The notes below the pieces were generated by a model, which was not told the origin of the DNA, ran no database searches, and saw only the letters and a program-made list of their open reading frames with translations. DNA of 64,000 bases from Ctena decussata (Eukaryota; Mollusca; Bivalvia; Lucinida; Lucinidae). The DNA lies in the NCBI GenBank assembly GCA_963989385.1, contig OZ022505.1:61631737-61695736 (forward strand). The letters are read 5' to 3'. How positions within the stretch are numbered: the first letter of the stretch is position 1; each line of letters starts with the position of its first letter. The position numbers were made by a program, and so were the translations under genes. This document shows positions 54,848-64,000 of this stretch, in pieces.

Positions 54848-55040
54848 CAGGCCCCGAGATTATAAAACTTTTTTCATGCTCAACTAAGCTGAGCATGCAA
54901 TTTTACCTGTTAATAAATAGCAAATTATTGATAAGTAAAATTGTTTTTGCTCAGTTTAGCATTTTCATATTTATCAGCAGAGAAAATTTCATGCTCAGCT
55001 GAGTTGAGCACTAAAAAAGTTTTATAACCTCGGGGCCTGG
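54848..55040. repeat. Family D foldback element, copy 2 (both ends intact)
   Basis: CAGGCCCCGAGATTATAAAA and TTTTATAACCTCGGGGCCTG as inverted ends; CATGCTCAACTAAGCTGAGC paired with GCTCAGCTGAGTTGAGCA. Shorter than the 7490 copy through loss of the central palindrome. 54780-54830 in between has an inverted family K piece. Confidence 0.85.
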
Positions 55041-56019
55041 TATTCCAACTCATCAAGTGTTCGCCAAAGGAAACAAACATATCATACATAAAATCTTTGA
55101 TGAAGCAAATATAAGGACTGGACAGAAATAACTTGTTGCGACCCTTAAAGATCTAAGGGTTGTCATATAACATCACAGAAACACTGGAGTGAAATAAAAC
55201 TTAGTTTTGATGCTCTCGTATAGAGAAACAAGTGTTGAACTTGCCAGTTCCAAATGGCATCTAAGTTGATCGTGAACAGACAATGTATTTTTTATCAGTC
55301 TCTAAAATGGTTATTTATTGACCAATATCCTTACCAAATTCCACTGAGTTTGAAAGACAAATTGAATTTAATGATTTTACTTCAAAAGATTGAGAAAATT
55401 GATGTATTTAGACACTTATATATTGATAAATCGTTCCTTTAATACATTTCGGGCGAGAATGGGTTTAACTGCTATTTGTCATTCAACCTCGGTTAATATT
55501 CCAGCGGCATCAGTTTCAGAGCCCTTAAGATTGTCCTCATGAAATATTGTACAAAATTAAAATCAGGCTGCTTTGAAATGGATTTACTCTCTAAGAAAAA
55601 AAATTCTTGGCAGTAAATTCTTTCCTTTATGAGAGGAAACACCCTTTCCCCCATCCCTCTTTGAGAAAGGAGAAAATATAAGTGCCAGAGAAGCTTTTCA
55701 TATCCGCTTACCTTAAGGTGTATGCGCAGTCTGATCTGGACATGCGCGGTTCGAATATGCACAGCCGAGGCCCTAATATGACCTCGTAATGTTCTAATGG
55801 AAACATTAAAGACACTAAAAGTTCTGTTTATGTTGATTGGTTCAGAGTTTTATGTCTTATATCAACATTAATAATACAATGAACATGATTCATTGGCATG
55901 TTACAAAAGTAAGGTAATGTTTTGTTCCGAGAAACATAAATCAGAACAGTTGTCATGTGAAAAGTAGTTCAAAATAATATTCTCTCTACCATAGCAAAAA
56001 GCTGCAGTAAACGGGATTC
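55041..56019. other. Unannotated spacer
   Basis: No gene recognised. A weak family C-like stretch (AATTCTTTCCTTTATGAGAG) lies near 55612. Confidence 0.4.
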
Positions 56020-56500
56020 TTTAACGCTTATTTAAAGATCCTAAAATGAAAATAGTTGAATTCGCAAACAGCGGATAGGGTGGCTGGGTGGTGTGATGGT
56101 GCTGGGTATAACTGCCAGTACCGGGGCGTCCTACTGATTTGGATAATAGTAGGACAAGGGCCTACTGTGCTTGCAGTAGGTGGGGCTTGTTTGGACATTT
56201 TATCTCTCGTCTATCGTTTCTCTTCTTTCTCCCCTCTCTTTGGGAGGCGGCCCGATATAGACTGAAATACTGTCTCAAAGGGGCGTTTAACCCCAAACAA
56301 CCAACTATTCGCAAACAGCCGAGATTTAGGTGAGGCGGCTCATAATGAGCCGTCTCATCTAGAACTACAATGTTGTCCGTATTTTTTTAAATTTGCAAAA
56401 TTATGTAGCTAGGATGAAACAGATTTAGAAATTTTGCAGATTTAAATTTGTTGTCTGCGTTTTGCCACTTCAGGGGTTTTGGCGCTTCAAGGGTAAGGTA
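56020..56500. repeat. Family G MITE interrupted by a SINE
   Basis: TTAACGC...CCTAAAA at the left and TTTTGGCGCTTCAAGGGTAA at the right enclose the core GCAAACAGC...GAGGCGGCTCATAATGAGCC. The SINE at 56073-56306 splits it, with the broken ATTCGCAAACAGC duplicated on each side. Confidence 0.6.
56073..56306 (+). mobile_element. SINE family F, copy 2, with 13-bp target duplication
   Basis: Flanked by ATTCGCAAACAGC at 56060-56072 and 56307-56319. Contains AGTACCGGGGCGTCCTACTG, GACAAGGGCCTACTGTGCTT and GAAATACTGTCTCAAAGGGG, ending CCCCAAACAACCAACT. Colinear with 28492-28739. Confidence 0.87.
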
Positions 56501-57064
56501 ATACTTTTGACATGATGCATTTGCATGTTACAAACATAATACAAGCAATGTTTTTTTACAAGCAACACATTGTCAGAATATGGATTTTAATATTTATATG
56601 ATCCCTTGGGGTGCGGAGACCTTTACCAGGGATTTGACATAAAAAATGTCCCCACAGTGCAGGGCATATACCAGGGCTTTGCAGAGTGAAAAGTCAATAT
56701 CCCTGCTATTCCCCGGTCCCAGGGGGGCGGGCCGTGGTTGCAAATGACAATGTGTCGCTGAAAATTTCGTTAAAAACACCACTATTTTCCCTGCTGTTTT
56801 GGCGGCAACCAAAAGCCTGGCATACCCACTGCTCTGCCGGGACACCTCTTAGGTAAAAACACGGTACTTAAGCCCTGCTATGCCCCTGCTATCCCCGGCC
56901 CCATGGGGGACGTGGTTGCAAAAAATGACTGGTGCATAATATCAATACATTTGCTCTATATTTTGTTGCATTCATTCAAACTAGCTGTTACTGCATGAAA
57001 AAAAGAAAGATTAGAAAAGATAACAACTACAGCAAAACATCGAGACAAAAAAGAAATTACAAAT
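56501..57064. other. Spacer with a short direct repeat
   Basis: CCCTGCTATTCCCCGGTCCC...CGTGGTTGCAAATGAC (about 56701-56747) recurs as CCCTGCTATCCCCGGCCCCA...CGTGGTTGCAAAAAATGAC (about 56887-56931). Nothing else recognised. Confidence 0.45.
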
Positions 57065-57255
57065 GAGCCGCGACACGACAAAACCAACAATGTGGTCGTG
57101 CGCCCTGCGCAGACTCAGATCAGCCTGGGCATTTGGGACTCATTGTTAAGTGCTCAAAGGGTAGCTAAGGGTCTAAGCTACCTCCATGCGGACAGCGAAG
57201 ACTCTGATCAGACTGGGCGCACAACCACATTGTTGGTTTTGTCGCGTCGCGGCTC
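57065..57255. repeat. Family E MITE, copy 7, internal deletion, AAAT duplication
   Basis: Ends GAGCCGCGACACGACAAAAC and ...GTCGCGTCGCGGCTC, AAAT on both sides (57061-57064, 57256-57259). 191 bp because parts of both inner arms are lost. Confidence 0.82.
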
Positions 57256-57540
57256 AAATATATTACAAATACCTCTGCGTTATCTCCAAACCTCCATGTG
57301 CGTTTGAAACCCATGAATTTCAAAAATGCATTATTTTTACTTTAACAAATGAGTTTTAATTGAAATTTATCCTACGGAACCTCGATGCCAGACTGCATGA
57401 CGCTGCTAACCTATTATCTGGATAACTGAAAATATCTTTCATAGATATTTATCGGTTTTAATATTTTGATACATGCATGCAAGAAGACTGCACGTTTGTT
57501 TCTTAAGGTGTAAGGGTACACCTCTATGTTTTTTCACCGT

Positions 57541-57720
57541 TTTTTAAAAAAGACAGAACTTTCATGATTTCCAATTAGCTTCTAAATGGGATCATTCTTC
57601 AAGAAAGAATTTGCTCCAACAGCAGAAATTCTTTCCCTTATAGATGATTCCGATACAAAAAGGAATCAAAATGATAATGGCAGAGTTGCTTCCCCTGAAA
57701 GTGTAAAAATTATTCACGTT
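57541..57720. repeat. Dispersed repeat family C copy
   Basis: ACAGAACTTTCATGATTTCC, AAGAATTTGCTCCAACAGCA, GATGATTCCGATACAAAAAG and GTTGCTTCCCCTGAAAGTGT. The palindromic AAAGAATTTGCTCC/GCAGAAATTCTTTC pair corresponds to the 2151-2219 stem. Confidence 0.5.
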
Positions 57721-57815
57721 AAAATATTGTATGAGACAGGCCATGAGAATCTCTGTATTAAAGCAAAGTCAGCACTCTGATTAGTCTTCCCTGTGGTAAA
57801 AATTAATCTATAACT

Positions 57816-57888
57816 TGGTCCGAGGTTATAAAACGTGAGTAGATTTTCAGTTTGAGATTATACTAAAGTTTTATTACCTCGGACCTTG
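57816..57888. repeat. Short foldback, family D-like
   Basis: GGTCCGAGGTTATAAAACGT and TAAAGTTTTATTACCTCGGACC are inverted ends around a 25-bp centre with CAGTTTGAGATTATACT, as in 2589-2735. Looks like a deletion derivative. Confidence 0.7.
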
Positions 57889-57939
57889 GCTGTGAGCACA
57901 AGTCATAATAAGCTCTTTACGTATGCTACGGGATAATAT

Positions 57940-57989
57940 GAGCCGCGACACGAGAAAACCATCAAAGTGGTTTTGTCGTGTCGTGGCTC
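57940..57989. repeat. Family E, 50-bp minimal derivative (copy 8)
   Basis: GAGCCGCGACACGAGAAAAC, CATCAAAGTGG, then TTTTGTCGTGTCGTGGCTC: both ends of family E joined with the whole interior missing. Confidence 0.8.
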
Positions 57990-58224
57990 AATTATAGTGT
58001 TCGTTGCAATGAGGAAAAACAACCACTTAATCATTTTTATCGTGGCCCTGTCAATGTAGGCAAAGTTGGCATTAAAAAGTACTTCTCCGAGAATTCCTGG
58101 AATTTCTTATTGTTTGATTGCAGCAACTTTTCGGTTAAGCCTTCAGTTATCATAAAGGGAGATATAATACACCGATAACAGTATTCCTCTCCATAAGATT
58201 TCATATCTGTCGATAGCATTCCAA

Positions 58225-58405
58225 GGGCCGTATTTATAAAACGACTTAAGTGGTTGCTACATTTGTATGCTGTTGCTAAGGCTAAATTTCTTTGAAGGAG
58301 ATTCACTGCAACTATGAAATTTGCTCTAGAGGAACAGTCTGAAAAAGACTGTTCTTCCAGAGCAAATTTCATAGTTGTACGAAATCTTTTTATAAATACG
58401 GCCCC
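58225..58405. repeat. Foldback MITE, family A, copy 3
   Basis: Ends GGGCCGTATTTATAAAACGA and TTTTTATAAATACGGCCCC; stem GGAACAGTCTGAAAAAGACT at the centre. The right arm lacks the CAACCACTTAAGTGG segment. Confidence 0.82.
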
Positions 58406-58737
58406 AGTCTATTATGATCTTCTTTTTCTGATATTTTATTTGCTCTGTCTTCTGCAACACAAACATGGGGCAAAGTCAGTGTTGCAGTAAACAGTAAACC
58501 GTATACAATTAACAGCAGACGTATTGCAGTAGACAGGTAGATGTAAACAATACTCGTAAGCAGGCAACATTTGCGCACGCACTTGCGCCTCCTCAAAGAC
58601 AATTTACACTACATCAAACAGTGCACCTCTGTATTCAGTTTGCAGTCAACATAAAGTTTGAGTTCGTTTCAAGGCCTCAGTTAAAGCAACCGTATTTTTT
58701 ATTCTGCCATCGGTCAACAGGTTTCCATATTTAGATG
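58406..58737. other. Unannotated spacer
   Basis: Nothing recognised. Confidence 0.45.
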
Positions 58738-58945
58738 GCTGGGTGGATGGATGGATGGATGACTTGCGATTTTACGTCCATTCAAATAGTATATCAGACA
58801 TATCGGCACGTATGGAGGGTGAAAGTGAAAGGCAGTGTGCAATGGACCCCCTTTTACGGTCGAAAAGGTTTCCACCTCCAGCGGGAATCGAAACTGGGAC
58901 TGCTAGCTCAGCAGGCTGGCGTTTGACCTACTGACCTATCGGAGC
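58738..58945 (-). mobile_element. tRNA-derived SINE, family S1, copy 3
   Basis: On the minus strand: A-box-like TAGGTCAGTAGG, B-box-like GTTTCGATTCC, then TCCATTGCACACTGCCTTTC, ATATGTCTGATATACTATTT and a (CATC)n tail at 58740-58762. Confidence 0.75.
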
Positions 58946-59323
58946 TCTTGCATAATAAGTAAAGAAACTGTATTTGAATTCCGTCATTTGCACCCGCAAT
59001 AATTCTAAATATGTGATTAAATCCAGTGCAACAATTTTCTTAAAATTCAATTTTGTGTGACGTTTCTTCAGGATGTAATCGTCTAATGTCTCTTAAACCT
59101 GGCTCTATATTGCTTCTATCAATTCAAGAACTGTGTGTTGTTGGCATGAAATTAAATTCAAGGGAAGAATCGGTTAAATACAAATGAAAACGTTTCTTAC
59201 AAAAGCAAAACAATTCATACAAAGTCTGTCGCTATTTTACACTAGAATTTAATAAACATGCATTCTAAGCTTTCTGAGACATGACGTTTTTTTCTGTGTT
59301 TACTTTGTTTTCAAAAACAAAGA
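58946..59323. other. Unannotated spacer
   Basis: Nothing recognised. Confidence 0.45.
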
Positions 59324-59619
59324 CTAGAGGACCATTGGTCCTGTAGCTCACATGAGTCCATTCATCCTCAGCAAGATTAACCCAGAGGACCATTGGTTGT
59401 GAAATGCTGACCTGAGCATCATCAGATCTTTAATACTAATTACTCTTATTAAATGTTTTAACTTTTTATTAGCTTTTAGCTTTTTATTTGTTCCCGTGAT
59501 GTTCTTTACTGGTATAAGCTTGTGGCCACGAAGCTTGTAGGCTTATGCTATTAAAAAGGTGGATGAATAAGTAATGTCTATTGAATGAATATTAAGAGAC
59601 TTATGCTGCGTACCAATCT

Positions 59620-59945
59620 AGATTCCTTCAAAGTCAATTTCCCCTGTGATTAATAATGGACTGCCAATCTCCCATGTGACCAATGATGGATTGTTGTCAC
59701 CTAGGTATCAGTCGTAAAGTGGTTGCTGGGCAACAGTCACTGATAGGTCAAACACTTGCCGCAAACGCCATCTGTAGTTCCTCAATGATACAGTTCCCAC
59801 AGAACAGTTTTTCCAATTTTGAAATAAATCAAAATCAGATGAACTTAGATGTGTTGAATAGGTTGGACGTGGAAGAACCCAAGTCCGAACCACACGATGG
59901 TGATACCCTAGTATCTGCTTTAAGGCAATCCAATGCTGATTAACT
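59620..59945 (-). pseudogene. Mariner-type transposase relic (C-terminal part)
   Basis: The minus-strand frame reads WVLPRPTYSTHLSSSDFDLF, matching the pattern P-x-Y-S-x2-L-x3-D-F-x-L-F around the third catalytic Asp of mariner/Tc1 transposases (DD34D), then degenerates to PLYD, a stop at 59708, and LVTWEIGSPLL...GEIDFEGI, reminiscent of the RWQKCI..GDYFEG C-terminus. The first two catalytic Asp regions are absent. Confidence 0.55.
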
Positions 59946-60155
59946 GAGCTCCAGATAAGAGGGAGTATTTGATGATAATTAAGGATACTTTTTCTTATTA
60001 CTCATCGAAACCATATGCTGTTACCCTCATCTGAACCGTCTCGTCGAGACGGTTCAGATGAGGGGTCACAACATATGTTTTTATGCAGAATTAACAAAAA
60101 TTATCCCTAATTATCACCAAATACGCCCTCTTATCTAGAGCTCTGCTGATTAAGT
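59941..60155. repeat. Foldback MITE inserted beside the mariner relic
   Basis: TAACTGAGCTCCAGATAAGA and CTTATCTAGAGCTCTGCTGA at the ends; inner GATGATAATTAAGGA paired with TCCCTAATTATCACC; centre CTGAACCGTCTCGTCGAGAC (60033-60055). Arms about 105 bp. Confidence 0.82.
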
Positions 60156-61432
60156 GGTTTGACTGAGACAAGAACAGGTCTCTTGCATTTCTGTTTTGAC
60201 ATAAATGTTGTTGAAAGAAATTTTCTGTGGTATTCTTTATTCACAGATTGATCTTCCTGAACAACATGAAAATAATACTGTCATCGACATGGCAGCCATT
60301 TTGGTCATGTGACCAAGACATCTAAACAAAACTTTAGTTCCTTCGCTCCTGTGAAGCTCCGCATTAAATGTGACTACAATAGGCCCAGTGGCTTCAGATG
60401 AGAAGATGGTTTAATGGTTGATGGCCGACAGAATCTCAGTGACGATGGCCTAAGGTCAAAAAACGACCTTGCCATTTAGCAACATAATGTCTTCATTTGC
60501 TCATTTAGTGTACCATATATACCAAATATTAAACCTTATACCTAAATAGCTTCTGAGAAATCCATCGTTTAAGCATTTTCCCATAAACAAGCATAACACA
60601 CCAAAATTGACCTTGCCATAAATTAGGTCAAGGTCAATGTATGGTCATGATTTGTACAAACTATGATAGGCCTGAGTCCTCAATGCTACATACCAAGCCA
60701 CAAGGTTATTGGGCTTTTGATTCCTGAGAAGATTTTTGAAGGGTTTTTACCATATATATACATGGCAGCCATCTTGGTGATGTAAAAAAGACCATCGAAA
60801 CAAGCTTTGGCCCCTTTGACCCAGTAAAGTGCATACAAAATATGGCTTCAGTCGGCCAACTAGATAAAGAAGCGATGTTTGAATATGTTGACGGGCGACA
60901 GGATTTCAGTGACCTTGAACAAAGGTCAAAGAATGACCCTGACCATTAGCAACATGATGTTGCTGCTCATTTAGTTAACCATATATACCAAATATGATGC
61001 CGTAAACTAAAATAGTTTCTCAGAAATCTACTGTTTAAGCATTTTTGCATATAATGCATAACGCCCCAAAATTGACCTTGTCATAAATTAGGTCAAGATC
61101 AATGCACGTATATGATTTGTATGTCTTTGATAGACCTGGGTCCAAAATGCTACAGACCAAGCCACAAGGTCATTGGGCCTTTGGTTCTGGAGAATATTTG
61201 GGAAGGGTTTACCTATATATGGGTGTGGCGGCCATCTTGGTCATATGACAAAGATCCCGCGAATAAACTTTCGTTATCCCATCAGTCCCACTAAGGCTCC
61301 ATATGAAATATGGCTTTGATTGGTCCAGCGGTTTTGGCGTAGAATATGTTTGAAAACTTGACAGATGACGGACGGACGACTAAGCCTGCCTTTACCATAA
61401 GCTCACCAATGAGCCTAAAGGCTAAGAAAAGT

Positions 61433-61671
61433 CGGGAACACATCCAAAATAGTCAATGATTCGAACAAAAACAATGTCGTGGGCGCCGCAATTTTGAACA
61501 CGTTACCAGCTGACGTTTGATACGAAATTAGTTTATAAATAACGTCATACTCGTGCTTGCTTTAGTCTTCTCAAGACGAATTTTGTTCTTTGATCTGAAT
61601 TCAATTAGAAATTTCAAAATTGTTGATCCGTTATGGACAAAAGATAAAAAAATATAGTCGGAAGACAATAT
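61433..61671. other. Unannotated spacer
   Basis: Nothing recognised. Confidence 0.45.
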
Positions 61672-63553
61672 TATAGAAGCCCTGGAGGGACTTCTGACTT
61701 CATCACTTCACACTTCAGACTTCATCACTTCAGAGTTCATACTTCATCACTTCATACTTCACACTTCTGACTTCATGACTTCACACTTCAGACTTCATCA
61801 CTTCAGAGTTCATACTTCATAAGTTCAGAGTTCAGACTTCAAACTTCAGAGTTCAGACTTCATACTTCAGAGTTCAGACTTCAAACTTCAGACTTCAGAG
61901 TTCACACTTCAGAGTTCAGACTTCAAACTTCAGACTTCAGACTTCAGAGTTCAGACTTCAAACTTCATTTTCATATGAGGGGTGATAAAGAAATGCGTGG
62001 ACTTTGCTGTCGCGGTGAGCATAATGCAGTTATAGTATTTTTCTTATACCGCGAAAAAGTTCATTCTTTTTATTTATCTGCGTTATGTGAAATTTTGAAG
62101 AAATTTCATTGAACAGTAAGTATTTTCTTTTATTTTATATAAGGTAGGTACTGCTACAGTACAGCGGAGCACCATATTAATGACGTTGACGTTTTGTCTT
62201 TTTTTTTTAAACATTTCAGTGGTTCTTTTGTTTCTCTGTTTTCATTCTTTGCAGATTTTTCATAATTATGACCAATTCTAGACACAGCAGCATGCAATAC
62301 CATTGTTTTGAAGAATTTCATATCGTACTCTCTTCATATTTCTATACAATTCTATTCTATTATATCCATAACCTTACTCGGTCGTTGGGGCACCACAGAT
62401 TACTTCGAAACAATCCCTTTCCACCTTGTCCTGTTTTCAGCTGCCCTAGCTGAGCTGGCGAAATCCATCCCTGTCCACTCTTTACTATTGTCTTCCCACC
62501 TCTTCTTCTGTCTACCTCTTTTTCTTTTCCCCTTCACTGTGCCCTGTAGAATAGTCATTGCTAAACAAGAAGACCTTGAGACGTTCAAAAATCCAAGCCA
62601 AACTTTTGCCGTGTATCGTGTCAACGTACACTATATTTGCGGTGTATGTCTAAATGCAGGTCTTCAACCCTTTAATCAGTGTCAACATCAGACAAAACTA
62701 GCATAAAAGGATCAAATAACATTAAATTTGAACTGACTGTTCTTCAATTCTTCAATTTTCCCCATTTTTTTTTTACAATTATATACAAAAATTGGATTTG
62801 CATAAATACGCGGTATAATGTTTGACGTCATTTCGTCACTCATGTATGGCCCACATAGCATGTTTTAGGCTGCTTATGAAAGCATACAACCTTCTGACGG
62901 CATAAATCCTTGACAGTTAAAGGCGGAAACCATAAACAAACATACATACAAAATATCAAGCATTTTACTCTACTGCACAATATTAGATATGTCCAGATAA
63001 TTTGAAATAATAAGGCAAAGTTTTACCGTGCTCCGCAGTAACGTCGTAAGGTTACTAGGACGACCCATAAAGACTATTTTTTTTCGAATATTGACCGGTA
63101 AAATAAATACATCACTGGATAGATGAAAGGCGAATTTTTATTTACTGCAAATTTAATTGGTTTACTATTAATGATAAAAATTCTACAGCAAAAGCCCACG
63201 TATTTTTTATCATCCCTCGTACTTCAGAGTTCATACTTCAGACTTCACACTTCAGACTTCTGACAAAACAACGTAAAAGCATACTATAGCCAAAATGGAG
63301 AGTCCTTCACTATTCGAACATCCTAAAAGAATAAGTGCGAAGTGTGAAGTCCGAAGTCTGAAGTTTGAAGTCTGAACTCTGAAGAGTAAACTCTGAAGTC
63401 TGGGCTCTGAAGTATGAAGTCTGAACTCTGAAGTCTGAAGTTTGAAGTTTGAAGTCTGAAGTCTGAAGTCTGAAGTGATGAAGTATGAGCTCTGAAGTGA
63501 TGAAGTGTGAAGTGTGAAGTGATGAAGTCAGAAGTCCCTCCAGGGCTTCCATA
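61672..63553. repeat. Large foldback element with minisatellite arms
   Basis: TATAGAAGCCCTGGAGGGAC at the left mirrors GTCCCTCCAGGGCTTCCATA at the right. Each arm is about 300 bp of an 8-12-bp repeat (CTTCAGACTTCA / TGAAGTCTGAAG), then TGAGGGGTGATAAAGAAATG mirrored by ATTTTTTATCATCCCTCGTA. The interior (about 62013-63187) is unique AT-rich DNA plus a LINE fragment. Frames in the arms encode only repeat peptides. Confidence 0.82.
62345..62580 (-). pseudogene. LINE ORF2 C-terminus inside the foldback element
   Basis: Minus frame: LAMTILQGTVKGKRKRGRQK, KRWEDNSKEWTGMDFASS, ARAAENRTRWKGIVSK, a TAA at 62400, then SVVPQRPSKVMD in frame. This is the basic-rich RT C-terminal signature, same lineage as 48985-49195 but far better kept. 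The stop replaces a sense codon, and no RT domain precedes it. Confidence 0.75.
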
Positions 63554-64000
63554 CAATATCGCGTGTGAATACAACTTCAACAAGATTTATCGATGTACAA
63601 ACTCCTTCCTGCAGATCTTGCCAATCAATCATATGTTCGGGACTTGTTTTAAAGAGAGGTTGTTATTAAAAATTTATTTATAGAATCGAAAATCAGACTT
63701 TGAAACCACACTAATACCAAATACAAAATGACATCTTAAACCAACCAGATTAAGTTGAAAAACAAAACGTTTCAATTCAACAAGCAATACATTGAAAACG
63801 GATTGAACATAAACTGTTGCTTGCATACAAAATATCTTATTTTGTTGAAAAGATTGCTACCATTTCTAGAGATTCCTACTTGTTCTGATATGATGTTGAT
63901 TTATGGCTTTGTCTGGTTCAAAAGTGCGGCTTTGTATGATCCATAGAAACAATTGGCGGCAAAAATAGTTATTAATCTCTCTATTGGTGAATTACACGCA
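63554..64000. other. Unannotated right edge
   Basis: Nothing recognised. Confidence 0.45.

Larger units (their letters stand above)
59324..61432 (-). mobile_element. HINE/pearl-type element 6 (minus), with later insertions
   Basis: Read on the minus strand, the 3' end is hairpin AGGACC-AAT-GGTCCT directly followed by CTAG|T (59342-59323); the 5' side (61432 downward) starts near GGCTCATTGGTGAGCTTATG with GTCGTCCGTCCGTC (61364-61382). The core is about 2.3 units of ~490 bp with TGGCAGCCATCTTGG, CCATATATACCAAATAT and AATTAGGTCAAGGTCAAT. A mariner relic and a MITE sit inside at 59620-60155. Confidence 0.6.

Noticed and set aside
63310..63583. Frames encoding repeated QTSDF-type peptides
   Set aside because: Translation of the minisatellite arm of the foldback element.

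Overview
The window is a stretch of animal nuclear DNA, most likely from a bivalve mollusc or a close lophotrochozoan relative. Its few genes are widely spaced, with GT-AG introns of 0.5-2.5 kb. The rest is AT-rich and packed with foldback mini-transposons, tRNA-derived SINEs and elements with ~155-165 bp tandem cores like the bivalve 'pearl' family. The assignment rests on repeat style and gene architecture, not on a database match. No operon, rRNA gene, CRISPR array or bacterial feature is present. Most short open frames are chance.

Three host genes can be supported, all on the minus strand. (1) 304-5150: the 5' half of a secreted coiled-coil gene (three exons visible, 296 residues, continuing off the left edge) with a consensus TATA box at 5310-5317. 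(2) 22785-32267: a complete six-exon gene for a 510-residue secreted coiled-coil protein, reconstructed with matching splice phases and a poly(A) signal just after the stop. Near their N-termini both genes carry a short Cys-aromatic-...-Val-Pro-...-Cys motif followed by long Gln/Asn/Leu-rich coiled coils, so they look like related neighbours; the motif resembles the N-terminal clustering motif of angiopoietin-like proteins. (3) 47080-48150: a single-coding-exon class A (rhodopsin-like) peptide-type GPCR of 356 residues, with a likely 5'UTR splice acceptor just upstream.

Mobile DNA dominates. A 5'-truncated non-LTR retrotransposon (38520-40571) keeps an intact reverse-transcriptase frame and is flanked by a 12-bp candidate target-site duplication. 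Two decayed C-termini of a different LINE lie at 48985-49195 and 62345-62580, and a mariner-type transposase relic at 59620-59945. At least six elements have a subterminal hairpin, a CCGT- or GAC-type microsatellite and a tandem core (16807-17804, 23326-24462, 42026-45209 with another nested at 42349-43598, 51334-52852, 59324-61432). They fit non-autonomous Helitron/Helentron-like (HINE, 'pearl') elements; three end in a hairpin plus CTAG followed by T.

Foldback families (labelled A-K here) recur throughout. Family E (GAGCC...GGCTC ends, about 236 bp) has eight copies, four with perfect AAAT duplications. Families A, B, C, D, G and J have two to six copies each. Several very large palindromes occur: 52991-54291 (1.3 kb, arms about 640 bp), 61672-63553, 38073-38401 and 18168-18863. 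SINE families S1 (tRNA-like head, ATCC-type tail) and F (11- and 13-bp target duplications) share a 3' segment, suggesting one LINE partner. Many of these lie inside introns of the two coiled-coil genes, so their pre-mRNAs would be rich in double-stranded hairpins.
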